Source: Chromatiales bacterium | Lineage (GTDB): Bacteria; Pseudomonadota; Gammaproteobacteria; Steroidobacterales; GCA-2729495 | Assembly (NCBI GenBank): GCA_020351875.1 | Contig: CP070671.1 | Span: 1,692,603 to 1,756,602 of the forward strand | Direction: 5' to 3' | Length of the DNA stretch: 64,000 nt | Part shown: in pieces, positions 33,482 through 42,020 of the stretch | Numbering within the stretch: position 1 is the stretch's first letter | Layout: each line of letters begins with the position of its first letter | Notes under the pieces: model-generated | Seen by the model: only the letters and a program-made list of their open reading frames with translations | Database searches by the model: none | What the model was told of the DNA's origin: nothing | Made by a program: the position numbers and the translations under genes

Positions 33482-33777
33482 GACTTCTTCTCCCCGCTGG
33501 TCTTGAACATCTCGAGCATGCGCTCGGTGACCACGTAGCCGCCGACGGCGTTACCCGCGCCGAGCAGCACGCCCAGGAAGCCGATGATGTAGCCGGCGGT
33601 CGTATCGGCGTGTCCCAGCGCGACCATTGCGCCGACGACCACGATGCCGTGCACGAAGTTCGAACCGGACATCAGCGGGGTGTGCAGGATGGCCGGGACC
33701 TTCGCAATGACTTCGTAGCCGGTAAAGGCGGCGAGCATGAAGATGTATAACGCCGCGAATCCGCTGAGCTCGATCAT
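33478..33777 (-). CDS. pntAB: Transhydrogenase membrane subunit alpha-2 (PntAB)
   Basis: A 99-residue protein with three helices (residues 5-25, 37-57, 63-83) containing GYEVIAKVPAILHTPLMSGS. It is the C-terminal membrane part that in E. coli is fused to PntA but in many proteobacteria is a separate subunit, as here. It overlaps both neighbours by 4 nt (ATGA at 33774-33777 and GTGA at 33478-33481). Confidence 0.93.
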   Translation of the reverse strand: MIELSGFAALYIFMLAAFTGYEVIAKVPAILHTPLMSGSNFVHGIVVVGAMVALGHADTTAGYIIGFLGVLLGAGNAVGGYVVTERMLEMFKTSGEKKS

Positions 33778-34907
33778 GACTGGCCTCCTTCCAGGGCGAC
33801 GCGGGTGGACTCGTGCTGCACCTCGCCGTCGCGGGTCAGCACCGTACCGGCAAACACCTCGTCCTCCCAGTCGATCTGCAACTCGCCCTCTTTCAGCGCG
33901 GGCTCCAGCAGGTTGTAGAGATTACGGGCGTACATTTCGCTCGCATGGCGGGCCACGGTGGCCGGCAGGTCCACCGGGCCGATAATCGTCACGCCGCCGT
34001 GCTGCACGGTCTCGCCGGCTTCGGTCAGTTCGCAGTTGCCGCCGCTCTCGGCGCCGAGGTCCACGATCACCGCACCGGGTTGCATGCGCTCCACGGTGGC
34101 GCGATTGATGATTTTTGGTGCCGGTTTGCCGGGCACGGCCGCGGTGGTAATCACCAGGTCGGCCTTCACGATATGCTCTTCCAGTGCGGTTTGCTGCTGT
34201 TCGCGTTCTTCAGGGGTCAGCTCGCGCGCGTAGCCACCCTCACCTTCAGCCGACACACCGGTGTCGACGAATTTCGCGCCGAGGGATTCCACCTGTTCTT
34301 TCGTCGCACTGCGCACGTCGAAGCCTTCAACCACCGCACCGAGCCGGCGGGCGGTGGCAATGGCCTGCAACCCGGCGACGCCCGCGCCGATGATCAGCGC
34401 CTGCGCGGGACGAATGGTGCCGGCGGCCGTGGTCAGCATCGGCATGAACTTGTCCAGCGCGGCGGCACCTTGCAACACTGCTTTGTAGCCGGCTACCGCC
34501 GCTTGCGATGACAGCGCGTCCATCGACTGCGCGCGCGAGATACGCGGCACGAGTTCCATCGCGAGGCTGGTCACATCCTTGTCACACAGCGCGCGGATCA
34601 TCTCGGCCTGGCGATGGGGCTGCATGAAACCGACCACCGTGGCACCGAACTTCAGGCGCGCGACCTCGTTGATGGTCAGCGGCTGCACTTTCAGGAGCAC
34701 GTCTGCATGCTCGAGCACGCTGGCTGCATCAGGCACCAGTTCCGCGCCCTCGAAAGCGGCGTCCGGGATGCGGGCCGCTACCCCGGCACCGGCCTGCACG
34801 AGCACGCGGGCGTCGGCCGCCAGGAGCTTGCGCAGCACCTCGGGCACGAGCGCGACACGTCTTTCTCCGGGCGCAGTCTCGGTCACCACGCCAATGGTCA
34901 GTCCCAT
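33774..34907 (-). CDS. pntAA: Transhydrogenase NAD-binding subunit alpha-1 (PntAA)
   Basis: A 377-residue soluble domain I. The ATG at 34907 gives the standard beginning MGLTIGVVTETAPGERRVAL; a longer upstream frame is not needed. The NAD site is LIIGAGVAGLQAIATARRLG and VEGFDVRSATKEQVESLGAK, and the mobile RQD-like region and the conserved DLAAESGGNCE-type segment (here DLGAESGGNCELT) are present. First gene of the pnt operon; the promoter must be in 34908-35153, shared with the divergent HNH gene. Confidence 0.95.
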   Translation of the reverse strand: MGLTIGVVTETAPGERRVALVPEVLRKLLAADARVLVQAGAGVAARIPDAAFEGAELVPDAASVLEHADVLLKVQPLTINEVARLKFGATVVGFMQPHRQAEMIRALCDKDVTSLAMELVPRISRAQSMDALSSQAAVAGYKAVLQGAAALDKFMPMLTTAAGTIRPAQALIIGAGVAGLQAIATARRLGAVVEGFDVRSATKEQVESLGAKFVDTGVSAEGEGGYARELTPEEREQQQTALEEHIVKADLVITTAAVPGKPAPKIINRATVERMQPGAVIVDLGAESGGNCELTEAGETVQHGGVTIIGPVDLPATVARHASEMYARNLYNLLEPALKEGELQIDWEDEVFAGTVLTRDGEVQHESTRVALEGGQS

Positions 34908-35153
34908 GGTATGTCCTCGGTCTGGATCGACTGTCTGGATAGATTCTTTGGCTTGATCTGGTGGTTGCGGGAGCCCGGATGTGCGTCCGGGGTCGGCCGG
35001 CAGGGCGAATGATGACACAGACCTCCGGTCTGCGGATGGCAGAACGGGCAGGGCCTCGGGTCCTGGCGCCGGACCATTGGCACTGTGGGCAAATGTGTTG
35101 ATTTATTCACCCCAGTCTGGGAGATTCGGAAGCATCTGACACTGGCCAAGACC

Positions 35154-35792
35154 ATGGAGACCGACCCAGAGCGACATGACCTCTCCCAGCAGGTGCTCCG
35201 CACGGACGTGGCGGGCATGCCGCTGGAGTGGATCGACTACCGTGAGGCGGTGCGCCTGTACCACACGGAGCAGGTGGCCTACACGTGCGGCACCCCGCTG
35301 TACCAGATCTTCGGCGGCACGAATGCGCTGTCGGGCCTGCGCAGCACGGTCGAGGTCAATTCCATCGTCGCGACCATTGGCCGCACCCACGGCATCGCTG
35401 AACTGCGCGAGCGCTACACGCCGCCGCTGAACAACAAGACGCTGTTCCGCCGCGACGGCTACCTGTGCCTTTATTGCGGCCAGCACTTCATGATCCGGGA
35501 CCTGACCCGGGATCACATCCGCCCGCTCAGCCAGGGCGGCGGCGACCTGTGGCAGAACGTGGTCAGCGCGTGCCGGCGGTGCAACAACCACAAGGGCGGC
35601 CGCACGCCCGAGCAGGCTGGCATGCAGCTGCTCGCGGTGCCGTTCACGCCTACCTACGCCGAGTACATCTACCTGAAGGGCCGCCGCGTGCTGGCCGACC
35701 AGATGGAGTTCCTGCTGGCGCACATTCCGCGTTCCAGCCCGCTGCACCAGCGCCTGGCCAGCAGCCTGCGCGCCGGCGCCGATCCGCACTGA
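35154..35792 (+). CDS. HNH endonuclease-family protein
   Basis: A 212-residue protein from the ATG at 35154; the frame extends further upstream without support. The N-terminal 100 residues (AGMPLEWIDYREAVRLYHTE and so on) are the usual leader of this conserved gammaproteobacterial group. The HNH nuclease core follows: LFRRDGYLCLYCGQHF, then TRDHIRPLSQGGG, NVVSACRRCNNHKGGRTP. The two C-x-x-C pairs bind a structural zinc, and the His of DHI is catalytic. These chromosomal HNH proteins have no assigned role and are not part of a restriction system here. Confidence 0.85.
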   Translation: METDPERHDLSQQVLRTDVAGMPLEWIDYREAVRLYHTEQVAYTCGTPLYQIFGGTNALSGLRSTVEVNSIVATIGRTHGIAELRERYTPPLNNKTLFRRDGYLCLYCGQHFMIRDLTRDHIRPLSQGGGDLWQNVVSACRRCNNHKGGRTPEQAGMQLLAVPFTPTYAEYIYLKGRRVLADQMEFLLAHIPRSSPLHQRLASSLRAGADPH

Positions 35793-35793
35793 G

Positions 35794-35835
35794 TTCGGGC
35801 GACTGCCCGAAAAAAGTTCCCGGGGCTTAACCCCG
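35794..35835. promoter_or_regulatory. Two inverted repeats ahead of the vWA/ECF operon
   Basis: TTCGGGC (35794-35800) pairs with GCCCGAA (35805-35811) right after the HNH stop; five bases on, CGGGG (35821-35825) pairs with CCCCG (35831-35835). The first is followed on the plus strand by A's, not T's, so it is a poor terminator for the HNH gene. With the vWA start at 35888, the second may be part of a promoter or operator for that sigma-linked operon. A function is not demonstrated. Confidence 0.4.
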
Positions 35836-35887
35836 TTCGGCCCCCGTCGGCGTTCATACCTCCGAGACCACACGGAGGAACGTATCC

Positions 35888-37672
35888 ATGAACGACCCTA
35901 TCTACCGCCGCGGGCTGGCGCCCGCAGTATTCATCTGCCTCGCGCTGGCCATTGGCGCCTGCACCGTCCGGGAAGACCCGCCCGAGGCCGCCGGCACCGG
36001 CGGCACACCGCCCACGCCGGGCCCTAAAGACATCACGCAGCAGGAAATACCGCCGGTCAGCGCCGTGCCCGAGGAAGTGAAGAACTCACCGGCCACGGTG
36101 GAAGCTGACGCGATCGCCGGGCGCCATCGCGCCGACCAGGCGCGGCCGGCGATGAAAATGCACATGGAAATGGCACCCGGTGTCGCGTCGGCCTACGGCG
36201 TGCCGGAACCGTGGCGCATTGCACGCGAGCCACTGGACCGGGAGAACTATGCGCACCTCGACCCGAACCCCGTTCGGCTGGTCAGCGCCGACCCGGTCTC
36301 CACGTTCAGCATCGACGTGGACACCGGTGGGTATGCGAACGTGCGCCGCATGCTGAACGAAGGCCGCCTGCCACCGGAGGATGCAGTGCGGATCGAAGAG
36401 CTGATCAACTACTTCGACTACGCGTACCCGGTGCCGGCAGACTCGCGCCGGCCTTTCTCCATCACCACCGAGCTCGCGGCCGCGCCGTGGAACGCCGACC
36501 GGCTGCTGCTGCAGATCGGCATCAAGGGCTACGAGGTGCCTGCGGAGCAGCGGCCGCCGGCCAACCTGGTGTTCCTGATCGATGTGTCGGGCTCGATGAA
36601 CGATCCGCGCAAGCTGCCGTTGCTGAAGCAGTCGATGAAGCTGCTGGCACGCCAGCTCACCGCGGACGACTGCGTGTCCATGGTGGTGTACGCCGGAGCG
36701 GCCGGCGTCGTGCTGGAACCGACGCCGGGTGACGAGCAGGCGAAGATCCTGGCTGCGCTGGACCGGCTGCAGGCTGGTGGTTCGACGAACGGGGCCGGCG
36801 GCATCCGCGCCGCCTACCAGCTCGCCCGCCAGGCCTACCTTGTTGACGGCATCAACCGCATCCTGCTGGCCACCGACGGCGACCTCAACGTCGGGACGGT
36901 GGACTTCGACAGCCTGATCGACCTGGTGGAGCGCGAGCGCGAAGGTGGCGTGTCGCTGACCACACTCGGCTTCGGCACCGGCAACTACAACGATCACCTG
37001 ACGGAGCAGCTGGCCGATGCGGGCAACGGCAACTACGCCTACATCGACAACCTGAACGAAGGTCGCAAGGTGCTGGTGGACCAGGTCGGCTCGACCCTGC
37101 AGACCATCGCGAAGGACGTGAAGATCCAGGTGGAGTTCAACCCGGCGGTCGTCGCCGAGTACCGGCTGATCGGTTACGAGAACCGCATGCTGCGCCGGGA
37201 AGACTTCAATAACGACAAGATCGATGCCGGGGAGATCGGCGCGGGGCATACCGTCACTGCGCTGTACGAGCTGACGCTGGTGGACAGCCCCGCGCGGCTG
37301 ATGGATCCGCTGCGCTATGGCAGCGAAGACCGTCGCGCGCAGTCGGCGGCCGGCGAGGCGGCCTTTGTGCGCCTGCGTTACAAGGCACCGGACGGCGACG
37401 TGAGCCAGCTGATCGAGCAACCGGTCCGCACCCGTAATGTGGACGCGAATCCGTCGGCCGAGTTGCGCTTTGCCGCCGCCGTCGCGGCCTTCGGCCAGCT
37501 GCTGCGCGGGGGTGACTACCTGGGTGACTACCAGTACACCGACGTGCTGGCCCTGGCCGGGCAGTCGAAGGGCGCGGATCCGCACGGCTACCGCGGTGAA
37601 TTCGTCGGCCTGGTGCGGCTGGCCGATTCGCTGGCGACGGTGAATGCACCGGACCGCCAGGCTCGCCGCTGA
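35888..37672 (+). CDS. YfbK-like von Willebrand factor A domain lipoprotein
   Basis: A 594-residue protein with a lipoprotein signal (AIGAC, Cys near residue 25) and a Pro/Gly-rich linker. A YfbK N-terminal region (VSTFSIDVDTGGYANVRRML) precedes the vWA domain, whose MIDAS motif is DVSGS near residue 229 with Thr/Ser (GGSTNGAGG) and Asp (LATDGDLN) partners. A C-terminal DUF3520 region ends the protein. The ATG follows GGAGGAA. Such lipoproteins are commonly encoded with an ECF sigma/anti-sigma pair, as here, and may bind ligands or protein partners at the envelope; their cellular role is not known. Confidence 0.88.
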   Translation: MNDPIYRRGLAPAVFICLALAIGACTVREDPPEAAGTGGTPPTPGPKDITQQEIPPVSAVPEEVKNSPATVEADAIAGRHRADQARPAMKMHMEMAPGVASAYGVPEPWRIAREPLDRENYAHLDPNPVRLVSADPVSTFSIDVDTGGYANVRRMLNEGRLPPEDAVRIEELINYFDYAYPVPADSRRPFSITTELAAAPWNADRLLLQIGIKGYEVPAEQRPPANLVFLIDVSGSMNDPRKLPLLKQSMKLLARQLTADDCVSMVVYAGAAGVVLEPTPGDEQAKILAALDRLQAGGSTNGAGGIRAAYQLARQAYLVDGINRILLATDGDLNVGTVDFDSLIDLVEREREGGVSLTTLGFGTGNYNDHLTEQLADAGNGNYAYIDNLNEGRKVLVDQVGSTLQTIAKDVKIQVEFNPAVVAEYRLIGYENRMLRREDFNNDKIDAGEIGAGHTVTALYELTLVDSPARLMDPLRYGSEDRRAQSAAGEAAFVRLRYKAPDGDVSQLIEQPVRTRNVDANPSAELRFAAAVAAFGQLLRGGDYLGDYQYTDVLALAGQSKGADPHGYRGEFVGLVRLADSLATVNAPDRQARR

Positions 37673-37717
37673 TCCTGCAACTTCCCCGCCGTGGCCGGCT
37701 GGCCTATGCTGCCGGCC

Positions 37718-38281
37718 ATGGCGGGGGCACCCGACGACAGCGAACTGATGTTGCGCTACCAGCGTGGTGACACCACTGCGTTTCAGACGCTCTACGAGCG
37801 CCACAAGGGGCCGCTGTATCGTTACTGCCTGCGCCAGGTCGGCGACGCGCAGACCGCGTCGGACCTGTTCCAGGAAACGTGGACTAAAATCATCGGCGCG
37901 CGCCGCCGCTACCAGCCCACGGCGAAGTTCACCACTTATATGTACAAGGTCGCGCACAACTGCACGGTAGACCACCTGCGCAAGCTGGGCCGCAATCCCA
38001 CGGCCAACCCCGGTCGGCGTGTAGATGCCGGGCTGGCGCCCGAGCCGGTGGATACCGAGAGCGCGACATCAGCCGTGCAGCTGCAGCAACGGTTCGCTCG
38101 GGCGCTGGCAGAGTTGCCGGAAGAACAGCGCAGCGCGTTCCTCCTGCGCGAGGAGGGTGGGCTGAGCCTCGCCGAAATTGCCCGGACCACCGGCGTGCCG
38201 GAAGAAACCGCGAAGAGCCGCCTGCGCTACGCGGTCAAGAAACTGCGTGCGGTTCTCGGCGATGCGGAGCCGGGCCAATGA
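37718..38281 (+). CDS. ECF-type RNA polymerase sigma factor (second of two)
   Basis: A 187-residue sigma factor. Region 2: DTTAFQTLYERHKGPLYRYC, DLFQETWTKII and FTTYMYKVAHNCTVDHLRK. Region 4: ALAELPEEQRSAFLLREEGG and the helix-turn-helix AEIARTTGVPEETAKSRLRY. Upstream in-frame starts at 37691 and 37706 are alternatives; none has a clear ribosome-binding site. It overlaps the following gene by 4 nt (ATGA). Probably drives the vWA lipoprotein operon and itself. Confidence 0.85.
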   Translation: MAGAPDDSELMLRYQRGDTTAFQTLYERHKGPLYRYCLRQVGDAQTASDLFQETWTKIIGARRRYQPTAKFTTYMYKVAHNCTVDHLRKLGRNPTANPGRRVDAGLAPEPVDTESATSAVQLQQRFARALAELPEEQRSAFLLREEGGLSLAEIARTTGVPEETAKSRLRYAVKKLRAVLGDAEPGQ

Positions 38282-39144
38282 ATGACCAGCGTGACGAACG
38301 CGAATTCGACGCCTACCTGTCGGGTGAGTCGCCGGTATCCCGGCAATACGCCGAGCTTGGCGCAGCCGAGCCACCGCCGGAACTCGATGCGCGTATCCTG
38401 GCCGCCGCCGAAGCCGAAGTGAACGTCGTGCCGCTGCGCCGGCCCTGGCAACGCTGGGCCACCGCGGTGGGTGTTGCGGCCACCGTCATGCTGGCGTTCA
38501 CCCTGGTCATGCAGATTGCGATCGAGCCCTTCTGGCAGGGCGACGTCAGCGCGCCGCCGGCGTCGGTCGTGCTGATGGAGAAGGCCGAGTTGCAGCAGCC
38601 CGCGACGCTCGAAAAAAAGGAGTCACCCGCGGCAACCAGTCCCCAGGGCCGCTTCGATACACCGGCCGCACCGCCGGGACGAGTGGCCGCCGATGCGGCG
38701 CGCGAGCAGCTGCTTGACGATCTCGCGCCGGCGGAGGCACAGCCTGGTCTGGCCGACATGGATGTGCAGGTACCCGTCGCGTCGTCATTGAAAGCGCCCG
38801 AACCAGAGGCCTTAGCCGGCGCGGCGATGAAAGTCGGCGAATCCGTGCTGATCACCGAAGCGCGCCTGGCCGACGCGGTGGCCGTCATTCGCGCCGCGCG
38901 CACGACAGAAGCCGACCGCGTGGAGCGGCAACAAGGTGCTGCCCGCGCGCGGGCCAGGACTGCCGATGAGGGCGGCATGGCGAGCGACGCGTTACCCGAC
39001 GGCGACCCGCAGGCGCAGCTTGATGAGATACTGCGTCTGTACGACGCCGGCGATCACATCGGCGCGGCCACCCGGCTGAGCGAGTTTCGCACGACGCATC
39101 CGGAGCATCCGGTCAGCCTGCGCCTGGCCGACACGCTAGAATGA
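38278..39144 (+). CDS. Single-span membrane protein, probable anti-sigma factor with a Pro/Ala linker
   Basis: A 288-residue protein translationally coupled to the sigma gene. A short cytoplasmic part (residues 1-58) precedes one helix (RWATAVGVAATVMLAFTLVM), then about 170 residues of low-complexity Ala/Pro/Glu sequence and a C-terminal helical piece with DEILRLYDAGDHIGAATRLS, a TPR-like helix pair. This topology and position fit an ECF anti-sigma factor; there is no zinc-binding motif. The large periplasmic part could be a sensor or be cut by a protease. Confidence 0.65.
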   Translation: MNDQRDEREFDAYLSGESPVSRQYAELGAAEPPPELDARILAAAEAEVNVVPLRRPWQRWATAVGVAATVMLAFTLVMQIAIEPFWQGDVSAPPASVVLMEKAELQQPATLEKKESPAATSPQGRFDTPAAPPGRVAADAAREQLLDDLAPAEAQPGLADMDVQVPVASSLKAPEPEALAGAAMKVGESVLITEARLADAVAVIRAARTTEADRVERQQGAARARARTADEGGMASDALPDGDPQAQLDEILRLYDAGDHIGAATRLSEFRTTHPEHPVSLRLADTLE

Positions 39145-39150
39145 CAGGCG

Positions 39151-40044
39151 ATGCAGACCTACCTGATCGACGCCAGCATTTACGTGTTCCGCGCGTGGTT
39201 CACGATTCCGGACGACATGCTCGATGCCGAGCAGCAGCCGGTGAACGCGGTGTACGGCTTCACGCGTTTCCTCGGCGACTTCCTGGAGCGGGTAGATCCC
39301 GACCATGTGGCCGCGGCCTTCGACGTGAGCCTCACCAGTTCCTTCCGCAACGACCTGTATCCCGATTACAAGGCCAACCGCGAACCGGCGCCGCCGGAAC
39401 TGAAGCGGCAGTTCCAGATGTGCCGGGAAATTACCGCGGCGCTAGGCGTGCGCAGCTGCGCCGACACGCGTTACGAGGCCGACGACCTGATCGGTACGCT
39501 GGCCGCGGGTAATCGCCGTGACGGCCAGCGTGTGACGATCGTCAGCCGCGACAAGGACATGCTGCAGCTGCTGCAAGACGGCGATGCAATGTGGGACCTG
39601 ACCGGCGGCAAGCGGGTGCGCCACGACCAGGTCGGCGATGCGCTCGGCGTGCGTGCGGAGCAGGTGATCGACTATCTCGGGCTCGCCGGTGACAGCGTGG
39701 ACAATATTCCCGGCGTGCCGGGTGTGGGGCCGAAAACCGCGTCGCGTCTGCTCGAGCACTTCGACTCACTGGAGCACCTGTACGCCGACCTGGAGCGCGT
39801 GGCCGAACTGCCGCTGCGTGGCGCCGCAAAGCTTGGTGCGAAGCTGACTCAGCACCGTGAGCAGGCGGAACTCAGCCGCGAACTCGCCCGCATACACTGC
39901 GACGTGCCGATGCCGATGGACAAGGCCAGCGTGGCCCGCGGCGCGCCGGAAATCGACACGCTGAACGCGCTGTACGACGCAGCCGGGTTCGGTGAGGGCC
40001 TGCGCCGCCAGGCGCAACGCATCGCCGAGCGCTACCAGCGATGA
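39151..40044 (+). CDS. 5'-3' exonuclease / flap endonuclease, ExoIX (Xni) type
   Basis: A 297-residue nuclease similar to the N-terminal domain of DNA polymerase I. The first metal Asp is in YLIDASIYVFRAWF, others in FDVSLTSSFRNDLYPDYKANR (conserved R and K) and DTRYEADDLIG, then SRDKDMLQLL. A helix-hairpin-helix follows (DSVDNIPGVPGVGPKTASRL). Longer than E. coli Xni (251 residues). Such enzymes cut 5' flaps and single-stranded ends. It overlaps the fructosamine-kinase-like gene by 4 nt. Confidence 0.88.
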   Translation: MQTYLIDASIYVFRAWFTIPDDMLDAEQQPVNAVYGFTRFLGDFLERVDPDHVAAAFDVSLTSSFRNDLYPDYKANREPAPPELKRQFQMCREITAALGVRSCADTRYEADDLIGTLAAGNRRDGQRVTIVSRDKDMLQLLQDGDAMWDLTGGKRVRHDQVGDALGVRAEQVIDYLGLAGDSVDNIPGVPGVGPKTASRLLEHFDSLEHLYADLERVAELPLRGAAKLGAKLTQHREQAELSRELARIHCDVPMPMDKASVARGAPEIDTLNALYDAAGFGEGLRRQAQRIAERYQR

Positions 40045-40916
40045 TCCCGGCTGCCGTTGCGGCAGCCCTGGCGCCCGTGACGGGAGAGCTGGCGGCGAGC
40101 ACCGGTGCAGGCGGCGGCAGCATCAACGACAGTTACGTGATCACCGGGACAGGCGGGCGCCGCTGGTTCCTGAAACTCAATGACGCAGGGCAGGCCGACA
40201 TGTTCGCGGCCGAGGCTGCCGGTCTGGAGGAAATGGCGGCGGCCGACGCGGTTCGTGTGCCCCACGCCCTGGCCCATGGCACGGCCGGCCATCACGCGTA
40301 CCTGTTGCTGGAATGCCTGGACCTCGGCCGGGGTGGTGCGGCGGCAGCGGCGCAACTCGGCCGGCAGCTGGCAGCCCAGCACCGGGTCGTGAGGGAGCAG
40401 TTCGGCTGGCGTCGCGACAACACCATTGGCAGCACCCCGCAGCCCAATGGCTGGTGCGAAGACTGGGTGGAATTCTGGCGCGAGCGCCGCCTGGGTTTTC
40501 AGCTCGATCTCGCCCGCGACAACGGCTACGACCGCGGTTTGCTCGCGCGCGGCCGGGAGCTGCTGGCCCGCCTGCCGGAACTGTTGGCGGGACACAGACC
40601 CGAGCCGTCATTGCTGCACGGCGACCTGTGGGCCGGCAACTGGGGCGTGTTGACCACGGGTGAACCGGTGATCTTCGATCCGGCGGTTTACTTCGGCGAT
40701 CGCGAAGCCGATCTCGCGATGACGCGACTGTTCGGCGGCTTTCCGCCGGACTTCTACACAGCCTACGACGCGGCGTGGTCGTTACCGCCCGGGCACGAGC
40801 AGCGTGTTGCGCTTTACAACCTGTATCACGTGTTGAACCATCTGAACCTGTTCGGGCAGTCCTACGCCGCGCAGGCACAGGGCCTGATGGATCGTCTGCT
40901 GGCCAGCGGCGCCTAG
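40041..40916 (+). CDS. Fructosamine kinase-family protein
   Basis: A 291-residue aminoglycoside-phosphotransferase-fold kinase. WFLKLND carries the ATP-binding Lys, LLHGDLWAGNWG the catalytic Asp and metal-binding Asn, and IFDPAVYFGDREADLAMTRL the DFG-like Asp and the family's conserved GDREADLAM. FN3K relatives phosphorylate ketosamines so the glycation adduct is lost, a protein-repair function. It overlaps the exonuclease gene by 4 nt, and the DUF898 gene follows after 21 nt. Confidence 0.88.
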   Translation: MIPAAVAAALAPVTGELAASTGAGGGSINDSYVITGTGGRRWFLKLNDAGQADMFAAEAAGLEEMAAADAVRVPHALAHGTAGHHAYLLLECLDLGRGGAAAAAQLGRQLAAQHRVVREQFGWRRDNTIGSTPQPNGWCEDWVEFWRERRLGFQLDLARDNGYDRGLLARGRELLARLPELLAGHRPEPSLLHGDLWAGNWGVLTTGEPVIFDPAVYFGDREADLAMTRLFGGFPPDFYTAYDAAWSLPPGHEQRVALYNLYHVLNHLNLFGQSYAAQAQGLMDRLLASGA

Positions 40917-40937
40917 CCGCGGCCGATGGGGGCCACG

Positions 40938-42014
40938 ATGGAACAGTTACCCGCGGCGCCAGCGGTGCCGGTGCAGAGCCCGGCGCTGGAGACGATGAGT
41001 TTCACCGGCAAGTCGGGTGAATACTTCCGCATCTGGATCGTCAACCTGTGCCTGACGGTGATTACGCTGGGCATTTACTCGCCGTGGGCGAAAGTCCGGC
41101 GCAACAAGTACCTGTATCGCCACTCGCATCTCGCCGGTGCGAGCTTCGACTACCACGCCGACCCGGTGGCGATCCTGAAAGGCCGCCTGATCGCGGTCAG
41201 CATGCTCGGGCTGTACCTCGTGACGTCCACGGTGTTGCCGGCCGTGAGCCTGCTGATCGGCCTGGTTATCGTGCTTGCGGTGCCGTGGCTGCTGGTGCGC
41301 TCGCGGATGTTCGCGATGCGCAATACGTCGTACCGCAACGTGCGCTTCCGCTTCAAGCCGATCTACAGGGAAGCCTATAAGGTCATCATCGGGCAGATGT
41401 TGCTGGTGATCATCACTTTCGGCCTGTTTTACCCGCGGTTCCGTTACGCGCGCTCGCGATTGATCGTGGACAACACCGCCTACGGCACGCTCGACCTGAA
41501 GCTCGGCGACCAGGTCGACGCGTCGGAATTCTACGGGATCTACCTGGCGGCGGGTTTGCTGTTCCTCGCGGTTTTTTTGCTGGCGGGCGTCCCGTTGATG
41601 ACCCTGGGCAGCGGCGGTGCAGATCCGGACACTGGCGTGGACAGTTCCTTCGTGTGGCGCGCCTTCGTCCCGACCGCGGTGCTCGTGGTGCTCTACCTGC
41701 TGACCTACTACGGGCTGGAAGCGGCGGTCATGCGATTGATATTGCGCGGCACGTCGGTCGGCGATCACCAGCTGCGCTGCGACTGGAGCCTGGTGAAGCT
41801 GACCTGGGTCCAGGCCACCAACCTGGTCGCGATCGCGGCGTCCCTGGGCCTGCTGATTCCGTGGGCGACCATCCGGTTGCAGGACTACAAGCTCTCGAAG
41901 CTCCGGGTGGCGGTGCAGGGCGACCTGGGCGCGATTGCTGCCGCCGAAGCCGAGGAGGTTTCGGCCCTCGGGGACGAAATCGGCGACGCTTTCGATTACG
42001 ACTTCGGTCTGTAG
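40938..42014 (+). CDS. YjgN-family (DUF898) multi-pass membrane protein
   Basis: A 358-residue inner-membrane protein. The ATG at 40938 is preferred to the one at 40926 because GGGG lies at a proper distance upstream. After SFTGKSGEYFRIWIVN come six or so helices with the repeated family element LGIYSPWAKVRRNKYLYRHS and, later, FGLFYPRFRYARSRLIVDNT. The C-terminus is acidic. Function unknown. A gene for a YjgN-type protein directly before an M48 peptidase, seen here, is a recurrent neighbourhood. Confidence 0.82.
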   Translation: MEQLPAAPAVPVQSPALETMSFTGKSGEYFRIWIVNLCLTVITLGIYSPWAKVRRNKYLYRHSHLAGASFDYHADPVAILKGRLIAVSMLGLYLVTSTVLPAVSLLIGLVIVLAVPWLLVRSRMFAMRNTSYRNVRFRFKPIYREAYKVIIGQMLLVIITFGLFYPRFRYARSRLIVDNTAYGTLDLKLGDQVDASEFYGIYLAAGLLFLAVFLLAGVPLMTLGSGGADPDTGVDSSFVWRAFVPTAVLVVLYLLTYYGLEAAVMRLILRGTSVGDHQLRCDWSLVKLTWVQATNLVAIAASLGLLIPWATIRLQDYKLSKLRVAVQGDLGAIAAAEAEEVSALGDEIGDAFDYDFGL

Positions 42015-42020
42015 CCTGGC

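Noticed and set aside
35794-35811. Hairpin after the HNH gene as a Rho-independent terminator
   Set aside because: It is followed on the plus strand by A's, not T's, so it is kept only as an inverted repeat of unknown role.
36086-37975. A 629-codon open frame antisense to the vWA gene
   Set aside because: It lies on the opposite strand of a gene with clear vWA motifs and has shadow-like V/Q/H/R composition, no recognisable domain and no ribosome-binding site.
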